Shown here piece after piece: positions 50,504 through 60,811 of a stretch of DNA of 64,000 bases. The DNA lies in the NCBI RefSeq assembly GCF_002764115.1, contig NZ_CP017940.1:2640501-2704500 (forward strand), given 5' to 3'. Both the position numbers and the translations under genes were made by a program. The notes beneath the pieces were generated by a model, which made no database searches, was not told where the DNA came from, and saw only the letters and a program-made list of their open reading frames with translations. Position 1 is the stretch's first letter. Each line of letters begins with the position of its first letter. The DNA comes from Phyllobacterium zundukense (GTDB taxonomy: Bacteria; Pseudomonadota; Alphaproteobacteria; Rhizobiales; Rhizobiaceae).

Positions 50504-50563
50504 CGGGAAAATCGCGCCAGTCTGGGTCCGCGGGACGGGCGTGACCCCGAGATAAGAGCGACC

Positions 50564-51136
50564 CTACTTCGCGCCCTGCGCAATAATCTCCTCGCCGCCG
50601 ATCACCAGCCGCAGGCCAAGATCGCCCATCTTGCGGCGGGCAAGGAAGCGCGGACGGCGGCGACGCGGTTCGTGGCCCTGACGGCGCTCCTTTGGTGTTG
50701 AAACAGCAACCGGCCCCACGCTCTGATCGAGCTGCCGCGCGACACCGTCTTCCTCGACGAGCATCATCGGCAGTTTGAACAGCGATGACCAGGCGCGCCA
50801 ATCGGCAGCAATATCATTAAGGTCGTGTGCGACCAGCAACGGCACCGACAGATGCGGATCCGTATGCATGAGTTCCAGCGTTACCGTAATGTCACCGATC
50901 TCGTCTTCCGTCGCACGTGCTGTTACGCCGAGGAAGGCGCAGGCAGGCAATGCGAGCGAGACAGGCAAATGGCTTGCCGGCAGCAACCGCTTCACCACTG
51001 CACCCCGTTCGTGCAGCGTGAAGGTGATGTCGGCACGGTCGTCGCGCGTGGCATAGGTGACCGTCTGGGGTAGATGGAATGGGTCAAGCCGGAATTCCCG
51101 ACCTGCCCAAACCGGCTTGGCTCCGGTTTTCTTCAT
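50564..51136 (-). CDS. DUF6101 family protein
   Basis: The 190-residue protein opens MKKTGAKPVWAGREFRLDPF and ends with a basic stretch, RRRRPRFLARRKMGDLG, features of the DUF6101 family of Hyphomicrobiales. The middle is beta-rich (DDRADITFTLHERGAVV, EIGDITVTLELMH). No function is known. The ATG at 51136 has AAGG 8 nt upstream; the frame is open to 51208 without family support. It is the last gene before the repeat-rich gap and is 223 nt from the GlcD-like gene. Confidence 0.78.
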   Translation of the reverse strand: MKKTGAKPVWAGREFRLDPFHLPQTVTYATRDDRADITFTLHERGAVVKRLLPASHLPVSLALPACAFLGVTARATEDEIGDITVTLELMHTDPHLSVPLLVAHDLNDIAADWRAWSSLFKLPMMLVEEDGVARQLDQSVGPVAVSTPKERRQGHEPRRRRPRFLARRKMGDLGLRLVIGGEEIIAQGAK

Positions 51137-51359
51137 GTGACGCCTTCTGTCGATCCTGAGAGCCGGTTTTCCGGTCTTCTCTTTGTATTTCCCTGTAGAG
51201 CGGACCATTTTCTGGTCTCGTATGGGGAAACAATAGGCGCCAACTTTCCCAATCCCGCTTAACGAACTGGGTTAACTCTTTCTGATTAGATGGAATGGTT
51301 ATCGAAACCCCACCGGCCCCAAGCTTTTGGTAAGAGGCATGAACAAAGGATTGAGAATT

Positions 51360-52775
51360 TCAGATCACTTTTCCCGGATTCATGATGCCTGCGGGATCGA
51401 ACGATGTCTTGATCCGGCGCATCAGATCCAGTGCCACGGGCGATTTCGTTTCCGAAAGCTCCTTGCGCTTCAACTGGCCTATACCGTGCTCGGCCGAGAT
51501 CGAGCCCTTATAAGAGCGGACAATGTCATGAACCCGCTTGTTGACCTCGACCCAGCGGGCAAGAAAAGCCTCCTTGTCGGCACCGACAGGCTGGGAAATG
51601 TTGTAGTGCAAATTGCCGTCGCCCATGTGGCCGAAGGAAACGATGCGTGCGCCGGGGATGAGGTCCAACACGGCCGCGTCGGCCTCCGCGATGAATTCCG
51701 GTATTCGCGCGACCGGCACGGAAATATCGTGCTTGATCGAACCGCCTTCCGGCCGTTGCGCATGCGACATGGCCTCGCGCATATGCCAGAAGGATTGCTC
51801 CTGGGCCGTGCTTTCCGCAATGGTCGCATCTTCAACGAGACCTGCCTCGAAGGCCTCGGTCAGGATTGCCTCGATGGTTTCCCGGGCATCTTCGGCGGAC
51901 CGCGACGAGGAAATATCGATGAGGACATACCAATTGTGCCGTTCCTGCAGCGGATCGCGCACGCCGTCGGTATGGGCGACGGAAAATTCCACGCCGATGC
52001 GCGGCATGAGCTCGAAACCGGTGAGCGACGGGCCGGCATGGCTCTGGGCAAGGCCGAGGAGTTTCAGTGCATCTTCCGGACTGGCGAGCCCGGCATAGGC
52101 AACGCCTTTGCCCTTCGGCAGAGGGAAAAGCTTCATCACCGCGGCGGTGATGACCCCCAGCGTGCCTTCCGCGCCGACGAACAGATCCTTCAGGTCGTAA
52201 CCGGTATTGTCTTTCTTGACATAACGCAGATCGTTGAGCACTTCACCCGTGGGCAGGACGACCTCGACACCAAGACAGAGCTCACGGGTGTTGCCATAGG
52301 CAAGAACCGCCGTTCCACCCGCGTTGGAGGAGAGATTGCCGCCAATCTGGCAGGAGCCTTCCGAGCCGAGGGACAGCGGAAACAACCTGCCTTCTTTCTC
52401 GGCGGCTTCCTGCAGCGTCTTCAACACAACGCCTGCCTCGACGATGGCGAGATTGCCAGCCGGGTCGATGGAGCGGATCCTGTTCAGGCGCGACAGGGAC
52501 AGAATGACCTGCTGACCGCTTTCATCCGGCATCTGACCACCAACAAGACCTGTATTTCCACCTTGCGGGACGATTGCCGTGCCGGTTTGCGTCGCCAATT
52601 TGAGTATGGCCGATACTTCTTCGACTTCTGCAGGCCGCAGGACCAGTGATGTCCTGCCGCCGAATTTCTCACGCGGCTCGATCAGATAGGGTTCGATGTC
52701 GTTCGGATCGCGCAGCGCGTGTCTGTCACCGACAATCGCAACAAAACGCTCTACAAGTTCTGGCGTCAGGGTCAT
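51360..52775 (-). CDS. FAD-binding oxidoreductase, GlcD/D2HGDH-like
   Basis: The 471-residue flavoprotein has an FAD_binding_4 domain, with VVPQGGNTGLVGGQMPDESG as the PP loop, and a C-terminal FAD-linked oxidase domain, with GEGTL-like VGAEGTLGVITAAVM, SFGHMGDGNLHYNI (metal-site His) and SAEHGIGQLKR. Such enzymes oxidise D-2-hydroxy acids such as D-lactate, glycolate or D-2-hydroxyglutarate. The substrate is not fixed by sequence. Its stop is 4 nt inside the Sua5 frame region (ATGA overlap at 52772-52775), so Sua5 and it form an operon. Confidence 0.92.
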   Translation of the reverse strand: MTLTPELVERFVAIVGDRHALRDPNDIEPYLIEPREKFGGRTSLVLRPAEVEEVSAILKLATQTGTAIVPQGGNTGLVGGQMPDESGQQVILSLSRLNRIRSIDPAGNLAIVEAGVVLKTLQEAAEKEGRLFPLSLGSEGSCQIGGNLSSNAGGTAVLAYGNTRELCLGVEVVLPTGEVLNDLRYVKKDNTGYDLKDLFVGAEGTLGVITAAVMKLFPLPKGKGVAYAGLASPEDALKLLGLAQSHAGPSLTGFELMPRIGVEFSVAHTDGVRDPLQERHNWYVLIDISSSRSAEDARETIEAILTEAFEAGLVEDATIAESTAQEQSFWHMREAMSHAQRPEGGSIKHDISVPVARIPEFIAEADAAVLDLIPGARIVSFGHMGDGNLHYNISQPVGADKEAFLARWVEVNKRVHDIVRSYKGSISAEHGIGQLKRKELSETKSPVALDLMRRIKTSFDPAGIMNPGKVI

Positions 52776-53761
52776 TTTATCTGTTCCACAGTCATCGAGG
52801 GTATCCGCGGCGCGGCAGCACGGACAAGCCGGTCATTGATGGCTTCGCCAAGTCCGTTGAAGGGGATCGGCTCTACCGCGATCACCGCACTGCCGAGGCG
52901 GTCGAGGCGTTTCATATAATCGAAGAGGTTGGCGGCGGCTTCGCGCAGATTACCGGCCTCGCTGAGATTGAGACTTGCCGCGGCCAGATGGGCACCACTG
53001 GCGCGCACAGGGCCGAAGGCAAGCAGTGCCTCCCCTTCCCGCACCTCATGCACATTGAGCCGCACGCCCGCCGCCGGCGCATAGTGCGAAGCCATCATGC
53101 CAGGCGCTTCGATGGCAGAGCGCTGGTCGATGCGTTTGAGCTTGTCACCGATGAGGGCTTCTATTTCTTCCGCGGCGAGCCCGCCGGGCCGGAGCAGCAG
53201 CACTTCAGCACTATCGACTTTGACGATTGTTGATTCCAGCCCGACCTCGGATGGACCCGCGTCGAGGATCAGCGCAATCTTCGAGCCAAGATCATCGGCA
53301 ACCGCTTCGGCGCTCGTTCCACTGATCTTGCCGGATGTGTTGGCGCTGGGGGCGGCCAGCGGCCGGTCCAGCGCGGCGATGATCTTTCCCGCAACGCCGC
53401 GCGGCATGCGCAGCGCTATCGTATCAAGACCCGCCGCGACCAGAGGATGAATAGCCGTGTCCGGTTTCAAAGGCAGTACGAGTGTGAGAGGCCCCGGCCA
53501 GAAGGCATCCATCAGCCTCCGCGAGAGAAGATCGATGACGGCATAGCGTTCCGCCATGGCGATGTCGCAGACATGGCAGATCAGTGGATTGAAATGCGGC
53601 CGGCCCTTCGCCTCGAAAATGCCGGCGACGGCATCTCCATTGGTGGCGTCGGCGGCAAGTCCATAGACTGTCTCGGTGGGGATGGCGACAAGCTTTCCCC
53701 CGGCGAGCGCAGTGGCTGCCGTCCGAATTGCCTGCTCATCTGTTCCTATGATCCGGGCCAA
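52772..53761 (-). CDS. Threonylcarbamoyl-AMP synthase (Sua5/TsaC)
   Basis: Sua5 makes threonylcarbamoyl-AMP for the t6A modification of tRNAs reading ANN codons. The 329-residue protein has the YrdC domain (residues 1-200) with PTETVYGLAADA, KGRPHFNPLICHV and PSANTSGKIS, and the additional Sua5 C-terminal domain (about 225-325). The start is TTG at 53761 with GGAG 6 nt upstream, a clean fit; the longer ATG frame to 53833 lacks it. It overlaps the FAD oxidoreductase start by 4 nt as ATGA. Confidence 0.94.
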   Translation of the reverse strand: MARIIGTDEQAIRTAATALAGGKLVAIPTETVYGLAADATNGDAVAGIFEAKGRPHFNPLICHVCDIAMAERYAVIDLLSRRLMDAFWPGPLTLVLPLKPDTAIHPLVAAGLDTIALRMPRGVAGKIIAALDRPLAAPSANTSGKISGTSAEAVADDLGSKIALILDAGPSEVGLESTIVKVDSAEVLLLRPGGLAAEEIEALIGDKLKRIDQRSAIEAPGMMASHYAPAAGVRLNVHEVREGEALLAFGPVRASGAHLAAASLNLSEAGNLREAAANLFDYMKRLDRLGSAVIAVEPIPFNGLGEAINDRLVRAAAPRIPSMTVEQIK

Positions 53762-53931
53762 GGAAATCTCCAGTAATGCGCACTGCCTACACGATGGGAA
53801 CGGTCTGCTGCAAGCATCGGCTGATGAACACACCGAATGAGGTCATGATTAAAATTGAATCGTTCCGGAATAAGGCTTGGCAATGAATCGCTGTTAGGAG
53901 TGAGGCAAGAAACGAACGGGGATTGATTGTC

Positions 53932-54315
53932 ATGCTTCGCCAGATCATTGCCGCGACTGCCATAGCGCTGCTCACAGCATCCGCTTATGCGGGGGATTCC
54001 ATCGTGATGATGGGATCATCGGCAAAGCCGAATTCGGTCTCCTATGTCGGCTATGACAGTTTCGATGCGAACGGCAATCCGATCTGCACACCCTGTCTCG
54101 TTCAACGCGCCGAAGAGGCCGCACGTCTTGCGGCCTATGCGGCGCGGCGCGAACGTTCACGCCAATATATGGCGCGTCTGCAGGGCAATGAGACCCCGGG
54201 TTCCAACTCGCTGATCGCCGCCAACGCCGCACCACTGGTCCCTGCTGTCGAACCCACGCCCGAAAAGGCCATTGCCGATGTAGCCGCAACGCCGCTTCGA
54301 GCAGGCGTGCAATAG
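53932..54315 (+). CDS. Small exported protein of unknown function
   Basis: The 127-residue product has a clean signal peptide (MLRQIIAATAIALLTASAYA) and a mature part that opens GDSIVMMGSSAKPNSVSYVGYD, with a CxxC in NPICTPCLVQ. An Ala/Arg-rich helix follows (AEEAARLAAYAARRERSRQ), then a Pro/Ala-rich tail. No family is recognised. The two Cys could bind metal or form a disulfide. It is a single gene between Sua5 (divergent, 170 nt) and glyS (convergent, 31 nt). An upstream TTG at 53923 is less likely. Confidence 0.7.
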   Translation: MLRQIIAATAIALLTASAYAGDSIVMMGSSAKPNSVSYVGYDSFDANGNPICTPCLVQRAEEAARLAAYAARRERSRQYMARLQGNETPGSNSLIAANAAPLVPAVEPTPEKAIADVAATPLRAGVQ

Positions 54316-54346
54316 ACAGGCGCGAAGAGACGCGCCTATCCGCTTA

Positions 54347-56641
54347 TTATCCAACGATTTTCGAAAAGTCCGCAACAGTGCTTGTCGCCGTGCGAATGCG
54401 CGAAAGCAGTGCCAGCCGATTGGCGCGGATGTCCGTGTTCTCGTCGTTAACCAGCACTTTCTCAAAGAATGAATCAACTGGTTCACGCAACACGCTAAGT
54501 GCGACCATGGCGCCGGAAAAGTCTTCCTTTTGAATCGCTTGCGCGGCCTGGCTCTCAGCTTGATTCATCGCAGCGTGCAACTGCTTTTCCTCATCCAGAC
54601 TGAAAAGCCCGGCATCGACCGTCTCAGTGACAACCGTGCCCTTCTTCTCTTCAGCGCTCAGGATATTGGCGGCACGCTTGGTGCCGGCCAGAAGGTTCTT
54701 GCCGTCTTCCGTATTGAGGAACACGACCAGCGCTTCCACGCGGCGCGCGATCAGCAGCAGATTGTCGGCGCCTTCCGTGAGGACCGCGTCGATGAGATCA
54801 TGGCGCGCACCGAGTTCGCGCAGGTGCACTTTCATACGCTCATGGAAGAAGCCGAGCAGGTCGAGGAGAATGGGCTGGGACCGTTCGGAGAGCTGGCCAC
54901 GAATGCGTTTCTCGAAGCCCGCGATAGCGTTAGTGACGTCCTCCTCGCCATCCACATCGCCAGAATCCTGTGCCTTCTGGTCTTCCTCGAAATGTTCGAT
55001 GCGTTGCTCGATCTTTTCTTCGCGCATCTGAATGAACGCTGATTGAAACAATGGCAGCAGTTCGATTTTCCAATCACTGGACAGCAGCAGGCGAATGACG
55101 CCAAGGGCGGCGCGCCGCAGGGCAAAGGGATCCTTCGAGCCTGTCGGCTTTTCATCGATGGACCAGAAGCCGACAAGCGTATCGAGCTTGTCTGCAAGCG
55201 CAACGGCAACGGAAACCGGATCGCTTGGCACGAAGTCGGACGGACCCTGCGGCTTGTAATGTTCCTCTATGGCAGCAGCTACGGAAGGATTTTCCTTCTG
55301 CAGCAGTGCATATTTGCGCCCCATGCCGCCTTGCAATTCCGGAAACTCGCCGACGATTTCCGTCGTGAGATCCGCCTTGGCCAATACAGCAGCCCGCATA
55401 GCCAATGCAGGATCGGCGCCCACAAATGGGGCAATGTCACGAGCGAGCGCCCTGATACGGGTCACGCGTTCGCCCTGTGTCCCAAGCTTGGCATGGAAGG
55501 TGACATTCAACGCATCGAGCCGTGCCATGCGCTGGTCCAGCGGCTTTTTCAGGTCGAGGTCAAACTTGATCGCGGCCGGCGCAAGCGTGTGCATATCCGG
55601 CAGGTCGTGCTGGTCAGTGTTCCAGAAGTAGAGCGCATCGGACAAGCGTGCGCGAACCACCTTGCCATTGCCATAGGCGATCTCGCGGCCGCCATCGGTC
55701 GCCTGGATATTGGATACGAGAATAAACTTGTTCGACAGCCTGTCGCTCTCGCCCGCATTGCGCGTGACGAAGCATTTCTGGTTGGTCTTGATGGTAAGGC
55801 GAACGACTTCCGGCGGGATCGCGAGGAATTCCTCCTCGAACTCACCCATCAGCACCACAGGCCACTCGACCAGTCCTGATACCTCTTCCAGGAGCCCTTC
55901 GTCTTCGACCAGCTCAAGACCGGATGCGAAGGCAATATTCTGGGCGTCGGAGAGGATCATTTCCTTGCGGCGATCCGCGTCGAGAACAACCTTGGCCTTT
56001 TCAAGCTTCGCCACATAGTCGTCAAAGCGGCGAACCGTGATCGGCTGACCGTCGCTCAAGAAGCGATGGCCATAGGTGACATTGCCTGCGCGCAAACCGT
56101 CGATCTCGAAATCGATGACAACCGGCTCTTCGGTTTCGGGACCGAACGTGCAGACAATCGATTGCAGCGGCCGCACCCAGCGCAGGCTGCCGGGCTTCGA
56201 GGACGCAGCGCCCCAGCGCATGGATTTCGGCCAGGGAAATTCGCGGATAATCTTCGGCATCAGTTCGGCGATGATTTCCTCGGCGCCGCGGCCGGGCTTG
56301 GTCAGGTGGGCGACATAGAAATCACCCTTCTTCGGATCAGTATGAACATGCGCCTCGGAGATATCAGCGAGGCCCGCGGAACGTAGAAAGCCTGCAATGG
56401 CCTGTTCGGGCGCGTTCACGCTTGGGCCCTTGCGATCCTCGTGCACGTCCTTGGAGCGGGCCGTCAGTCCACGAATATCGAGAGTAAGGCGGCGCGGCGT
56501 CCAGTAATCGCCTGCGGCCTCATAGGTCAGGCCGGCCTCAACAAGACCATCGGTCACGAGCTTCTTCAAGTCGCCCGCAGCCTTGCGCTGCATGCGTGCG
56601 GGAATTTCCTCCGAGCGGAGTTCGAGCAAAAGATCAGGCAT
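54347..56641 (-). CDS. glyS: Glycyl-tRNA synthetase beta subunit
   Basis: The 764-residue beta subunit of the bacterial alpha2beta2 glycyl-tRNA synthetase opens [18 protein letters not shown] and contains [22 protein letters not shown] and a C-terminal DALR-type anticodon-binding helix bundle (about 640-750). It recognises tRNA-Gly. Its ATG overlaps the glyQ stop by 1 nt (TAATG), giving translational coupling and equal subunit supply. Confidence 0.97.
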   Translation of the reverse strand: MPDLLLELRSEEIPARMQRKAAGDLKKLVTDGLVEAGLTYEAAGDYWTPRRLTLDIRGLTARSKDVHEDRKGPSVNAPEQAIAGFLRSAGLADISEAHVHTDPKKGDFYVAHLTKPGRGAEEIIAELMPKIIREFPWPKSMRWGAASSKPGSLRWVRPLQSIVCTFGPETEEPVVIDFEIDGLRAGNVTYGHRFLSDGQPITVRRFDDYVAKLEKAKVVLDADRRKEMILSDAQNIAFASGLELVEDEGLLEEVSGLVEWPVVLMGEFEEEFLAIPPEVVRLTIKTNQKCFVTRNAGESDRLSNKFILVSNIQATDGGREIAYGNGKVVRARLSDALYFWNTDQHDLPDMHTLAPAAIKFDLDLKKPLDQRMARLDALNVTFHAKLGTQGERVTRIRALARDIAPFVGADPALAMRAAVLAKADLTTEIVGEFPELQGGMGRKYALLQKENPSVAAAIEEHYKPQGPSDFVPSDPVSVAVALADKLDTLVGFWSIDEKPTGSKDPFALRRAALGVIRLLLSSDWKIELLPLFQSAFIQMREEKIEQRIEHFEEDQKAQDSGDVDGEEDVTNAIAGFEKRIRGQLSERSQPILLDLLGFFHERMKVHLRELGARHDLIDAVLTEGADNLLLIARRVEALVVFLNTEDGKNLLAGTKRAANILSAEEKKGTVVTETVDAGLFSLDEEKQLHAAMNQAESQAAQAIQKEDFSGAMVALSVLREPVDSFFEKVLVNDENTDIRANRLALLSRIRTATSTVADFSKIVG

Positions 56642-57600
56642 TATACGGACTCGCTTCTGAAGTTTGCACCACCGGCTTCCGTCAACAGGAAGGCCTCACC
56701 GCATTGCCGGGCAAGATTGCGAACCCGCAGGATATAGCTCTGCCGTTCGGTCACCGAGATAACGCCGCGCGCATCGAGAAGATTGAAAGCGTGCGAAGCC
56801 TTGATGCATTGGTCGTAGGCAGGCAGCACCATCTTGTGCAGCGGGCTGTTGTCACCTTCCTTCGGTGCGCCGGCGCGCAAGAGTGCCTCGCATTCGGCCT
56901 CTGCGTCCTCGAAATGCCGCAGCAAGGTGGCGGTATTGGCGTGTTCGAAATTATGGCGCGAATATTCCTGCTCAGCCTGCAGGAACACGTCGCCATAAGT
57001 GACTTTTTCGTCGCCTTCGAGACCGTTGAAGTTCAGATCATAGACATTGTCGACGCCCTGCACATACATGGCGAGGCGTTCCAGGCCATAGGTAAGCTCG
57101 CCGGAAACCGGGGCACATTCGATGCCGCAGACCTGCTGGAAATAGGTGAACTGCGAGACTTCCATGCCGTCGCACCAGCACTCCCAGCCGAGGCCCCAGG
57201 CACCCAGCGTCGGGCTTTCCCAGTCATCCTCGACAAAGCGGATATCGTGCATCAGCGGGTCGAGACCGATCGCGCGCAGCGAGCCAAGATAGAGCTCCTG
57301 CAGATTGGCTGGCGATGGCTTCATGATCACCTGGTACTGGTAGTAATGCTGCAGCCGGTTCGGGTTCTCGCCGTAGCGCCCGTCCTTCGGGCGGCGTGAT
57401 GGCTGCACATAGGCCGCCTTCCAGGGCTTTGGTCCGAGCGAGCGCAATGTGGTTGCTGGATGGAACGTACCGGCGCCAACTTCCATGTCGTAGGGCTGCA
57501 GGATCACGCAGCCATGCTGGGCCCAATAATTATGAAGCGTCAGAATGAGACCCTGAAACGAGCGGGTCGGCTGCATATGATCGGGGAGTGGAACGGACAC
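56641..57600 (-). CDS. glyQ: Glycyl-tRNA synthetase alpha subunit
   Basis: The catalytic alpha subunit has the class II core: [59 protein letters not shown] and [32 protein letters not shown]. It activates glycine. The start is ambiguous: GTG at 57600 has AAGG about 7 nt upstream, the ATG at 57576 matches the usual family start but lacks a ribosome site, and a GTG at 57636 is possible. It precedes glyS in an operon; the TPR gene is 80 nt further upstream of it on the map but is transcribed toward it. Confidence 0.95.
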   Translation of the reverse strand: MSVPLPDHMQPTRSFQGLILTLHNYWAQHGCVILQPYDMEVGAGTFHPATTLRSLGPKPWKAAYVQPSRRPKDGRYGENPNRLQHYYQYQVIMKPSPANLQELYLGSLRAIGLDPLMHDIRFVEDDWESPTLGAWGLGWECWCDGMEVSQFTYFQQVCGIECAPVSGELTYGLERLAMYVQGVDNVYDLNFNGLEGDEKVTYGDVFLQAEQEYSRHNFEHANTATLLRHFEDAEAECEALLRAGAPKEGDNSPLHKMVLPAYDQCIKASHAFNLLDARGVISVTERQSYILRVRNLARQCGEAFLLTEAGGANFRSESV

Positions 57601-57679
57601 CGGACGGCCTTTTTGACGAGAAGGAATGGAGTGCACGTCCTAAGACGTGCAATCTGGCCGGTCAAGCAAAAGGAGGAAA

Positions 57680-59482
57680 TCAGCCCTTCTTGTCAGGAGC
57701 TGGTACAGGTGCAGGTTCGACGGGCGGCTTCGGCGCATCGACGCCATTCTTGGCGACACCCGGCTCCTTTTCATCGGGAAGCCCGTTTTTCAACTTGGCT
57801 TCGATCTTGATCAGGTCTTCCGGCTCGGGCTTCGAATCGCGCGCATGCGCCCACTGGAACGTTGCTTCCAGCTTGCGGCCAGCCCGCCAGTACGCATCGC
57901 CAAGATGATCGTTGATCGTGGCATCCTCCGCCCGCAGCTTCACGGCCTGCTCAAGCTGGGTGACAGCCTCGTCATAGCGGCCGAGGCGATAATAGGCCCA
58001 GCCGAGGGAATCGACGATATAACCGTCCTGCGGTCGCGCTTCGACGGCCTTCTTGATCAGATCAAGACCCTGTTCGAGCTTGATGTTCATGTCGATCCAG
58101 GAATAGCCGAGATAGTTCAACACCTGAGGCTGGTTCGGGTAGAGCTCGAGCGCCTTGAGGAAATTCGGCTCGGCCTTGTCCCATTCCTTCAGACGTTCAT
58201 AGGAAATCCCGCGCTGATAGAAGATCGTCCAGTCGTTGCGGGTCGGTGCCTCGAGGGAAGCGACAGCCTTGTCATAGGTATCGGCCGCTTTCCTGTAGTC
58301 CTTATCCTGAGAGTAGATGCTGCCAATCGCCAGATAGGTACGCATATCCTCAGGATCACTCGCGAGCAGGCCGTCGAGGTGCTGGATTGCCTCATCATTG
58401 CGCTTCAGGATCGCCAAATTGATTGCGAGCTGCGTTTCGGCGTCGCGGCGATAGGCGGAATCGTCGGAGATACGGCCGAAAAAGTCGATGGCCTTGTCCG
58501 GCTGCTCCAGTTTCGCGCTGATATCGCCGAGCTGATAGAGAGTCGCATCGTGATCGGGACGAAGCGGCAAGGACATCTGCAGATAGAGTTTGGAGAATGC
58601 CTCACCGCCATTGCGATTGATGGCCGTGGCAAGCGTGTAGAGTACTTCGGCAGCGCCCTGTTGCGACGTCTGTATCAAGGGCTTGACGGTCTTGGCATTC
58701 GCGATCTGCTTGCCGAACTCGACAAGGACCATGCGGCCCGAAAGCACGTCGGTTGCCTCCTTGACCAGTGCCTGCGCCCCTTCGCGGTCGCCTGACCGGA
58801 CCTTGAACGACGCATAGGCTTCAACGAGGCGTTCATAGGTATCGGGAGCGGCAGCCACATTGGCCTTGTCATCGAGCGCACTTTGGTAGAAAGCCGCAGC
58901 CTTGTCCCTCTGCCCTGCCATATCCGCGATCAATGCGGAATTATAGACCTTGAACAGCGTAAAGCCTTCAGGCCCCTGCAACTTGTCAATCATGGACAAG
59001 GCTTCATTCGGCTTGCCAGCTCCGGCCTTGGCCCAGGCGGAAATCAATCCAGTGATCATGCGATCCAGGTCGGACTGGAGCGACAGCATCATCAGGGTGT
59101 TGACCTTCTGATATTGCTTCCTGTTGAGCGCATCGATACCGAGCGCCAGGCGCGAAAACCGTTCGATTTCCGGAACAGCCTTGAGTTCTTCCGCGATCGG
59201 CAGTGCCTGCTTGAACTGACCGTCGGTCAAGAGAACCAGAAGCAGGCTTTGACGCAGCTCGGTGTTTTTCGGATCATAAGCCAGCGCTTGCCGGTAAAAG
59301 GAGATGGCGCTGGCAAAATCATTGCTGCGCTCAGCGGTGCGCGCGGATAAAAAGGCTCCGGATAAGGTACCGGCATTCAAGGCAGGCGTATTGCCGGTTG
59401 CGGCGGATACCGGACCTGCGCCGACGACAAAGGCAGCGAGTGTTGCGCCCATAACGGAGCCAAGCAATTTACTGCGCTGCAT
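57680..59482 (-). CDS. Exported tetratricopeptide-repeat protein
   Basis: The 600-residue protein has a signal peptide (to about residue 28, VSAA) and at least eight TPR units, for example AISFYRQALAYDPKN, AIQHLDGLLASDPEDMRTYL, AEPNFLKALELYPNQPQVL and AVTQLEQAVKLRAEDATIN. A Pro/Lys/Asp-rich tail closes it. TPR arrays bind protein partners; the partner is unknown. The ATG at 59482 precedes the signal. It lies between ispB and glyQ on the same strand, with 149 nt and 79 nt gaps, so it may have its own promoter. Confidence 0.88.
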   Translation of the reverse strand: MQRSKLLGSVMGATLAAFVVGAGPVSAATGNTPALNAGTLSGAFLSARTAERSNDFASAISFYRQALAYDPKNTELRQSLLLVLLTDGQFKQALPIAEELKAVPEIERFSRLALGIDALNRKQYQKVNTLMMLSLQSDLDRMITGLISAWAKAGAGKPNEALSMIDKLQGPEGFTLFKVYNSALIADMAGQRDKAAAFYQSALDDKANVAAAPDTYERLVEAYASFKVRSGDREGAQALVKEATDVLSGRMVLVEFGKQIANAKTVKPLIQTSQQGAAEVLYTLATAINRNGGEAFSKLYLQMSLPLRPDHDATLYQLGDISAKLEQPDKAIDFFGRISDDSAYRRDAETQLAINLAILKRNDEAIQHLDGLLASDPEDMRTYLAIGSIYSQDKDYRKAADTYDKAVASLEAPTRNDWTIFYQRGISYERLKEWDKAEPNFLKALELYPNQPQVLNYLGYSWIDMNIKLEQGLDLIKKAVEARPQDGYIVDSLGWAYYRLGRYDEAVTQLEQAVKLRAEDATINDHLGDAYWRAGRKLEATFQWAHARDSKPEPEDLIKIEAKLKNGLPDEKEPGVAKNGVDAPKPPVEPAPVPAPDKKG

Positions 59483-59631
59483 GTCAAAAACCCTTCTTCA
59501 CTGTCCCAATTTGAAATGATCGTCCGAATCCTCAGGGAAACCATGGCCTTTTTACGGTTTTCTCTCAAGATCATTGAAAGATTCGGATGCCGGCTACGCT
59601 ACGCCTGCAAGCGCGCTCACGCGAGTGCGCA

Positions 59632-60648
59632 TCAATTGACGCGGCTGATGCAAAAATCGATCACTTCGAGAAGTGCGTCCTTTTGCGGTGATTTATCGAG
59701 CGGTGCCAATGCGTCCCTGGCGATACCGCCAAAATGCCGCGCGCGCTGTATTGTATCACCAAGTGCGCCATAACGCGTCATCAATCCTTTGGCTTTTTCC
59801 AATCCCTTGTCGTCGTTCGCGCCGTTTTCCAGCGCATCGCGCCAGAAAAGCCGCTCTTCCGACGTGCCGCGCCGGTAGGTCAATACGACCGGGAGGGTGA
59901 TTTTTCCCTCGCGGAAATCATCGCCGGTGTTCTTGCCCAGATCCTTGGCATTGCCGCCATAATCCAGGGCATCGTCAACAAGCTGGAAGGCGAGACCGAG
60001 ATTGAGTCCATAGGAGCGCAGTGCCTGGCGGTCCGTCCGCGACGCGGATGCGATAATGGGGCCGACTTCGGCTGCTGCAGAGAAAAGCGCCGCCGTCTTG
60101 GCCTTGATCACGGCAAGATATTCATCCTCGGTGGTTTCGAGATTCTTCGCGGCAGCAAGCTGCATGACCTCGCCTTCGGCAATGACCGACGCCGATGTCG
60201 CAAGCACATCGAGAGCTTCGAGAGAACCGACATCCACCATCATCTTGAAGGCCTGACCGAGGAGGAAGTCCCCGACAAGAACGCTGGCCTGATTGCCCCA
60301 GATCATGCGTGCAGTGCTCTTTCCGCGGCGCAGATCGCTCTCGTCGACCACATCATCGTGCAGCAATGTAGCCGTGTGCATGAACTCGACGCTGGTTGCG
60401 AGCTTGACGTGCCCATCGCCCCGGTAACCGAACATGCGAGCCGCTGCGAGGGTAATCATCGGGCGCAACCGCTTGCCACCTGACGAGATCAGATGGTTGG
60501 CAACTTCCGGAATCATCTCGACGTCAGATCCGGCTTTCGACAGGATCAGCTCGTTGACACGGCCCATATCCGCCTTCGTCAGATCGATCAGTGGTTGAAC
60601 CGATCCGGTATTGTTTTTCTTATCGTCAAGACTGACAACGACGCCCAA
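59632..60648 (-). CDS. ispB: Polyprenyl diphosphate synthase (octaprenyl type)
   Basis: IspB-type synthases build the long prenyl tail of ubiquinone. The 338-residue protein has the first Asp-rich motif LLHDDVVDESDLRRGK and the second LVDDALDYGG, plus GGKRLRPM. Chain length (C40 or C50) cannot be read from the sequence with confidence. The start is TTG at 60648 with AGGAG 7 nt upstream; there is no in-frame ATG closer to the family start. UbiA, its user, is at 48774-49769. It is divergent from DUF2007. Confidence 0.93.
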   Translation of the reverse strand: MGVVVSLDDKKNNTGSVQPLIDLTKADMGRVNELILSKAGSDVEMIPEVANHLISSGGKRLRPMITLAAARMFGYRGDGHVKLATSVEFMHTATLLHDDVVDESDLRRGKSTARMIWGNQASVLVGDFLLGQAFKMMVDVGSLEALDVLATSASVIAEGEVMQLAAAKNLETTEDEYLAVIKAKTAALFSAAAEVGPIIASASRTDRQALRSYGLNLGLAFQLVDDALDYGGNAKDLGKNTGDDFREGKITLPVVLTYRRGTSEERLFWRDALENGANDDKGLEKAKGLMTRYGALGDTIQRARHFGGIARDALAPLDKSPQKDALLEVIDFCISRVN

Positions 60649-60811
60649 AACGAAACTCCTACGGTTCTGGCATGATGCGGCGACACCTTATTTTGACAGC
60701 CTATAACCCGCAAGCGGCGAATTGGCGCGCAAAAATAGCAAGGCTTACAAATTCGTGATAAGGCCCATGACCAAGCCAAGGCGTTTTGCTCTATCCCATA
60801 TCGGTAATGAC

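Larger units (their letters stand above)
49770..50563. repeat. Repeat-rich intergenic region downstream of ubiA
   Basis: This 794-nt stretch has no gene I can support; the open frames in it are short, rich in Pro, Arg and Ser, and lack family matches or good starts. It contains several palindromes: CGGGCGGTC/GACCGCCCG at 49857-49865 and 49905-49913, GGGGGTGG-type arms near 50205 and 50247, and the two structures listed separately. The G/C-rich mosaic resembles the interspersed palindromic elements of rhizobial intergenic DNA. Whether the parts are one element or several cannot be settled from one copy. Confidence 0.6.

Noticed and set aside
51259..51276. Pair of TTAAC motifs between the DUF6101 and GlcD-like genes
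   Set aside because: The halves are separated by 9 nt rather than 7 and are more than 100 nt from the nearest start.
51327..52649. 440-codon open frame opposite the GlcD-like gene
   Set aside because: It is the mirror of a strong FAD oxidoreductase gene in GC-rich DNA; its translation is His/Arg-rich and shows no family features.
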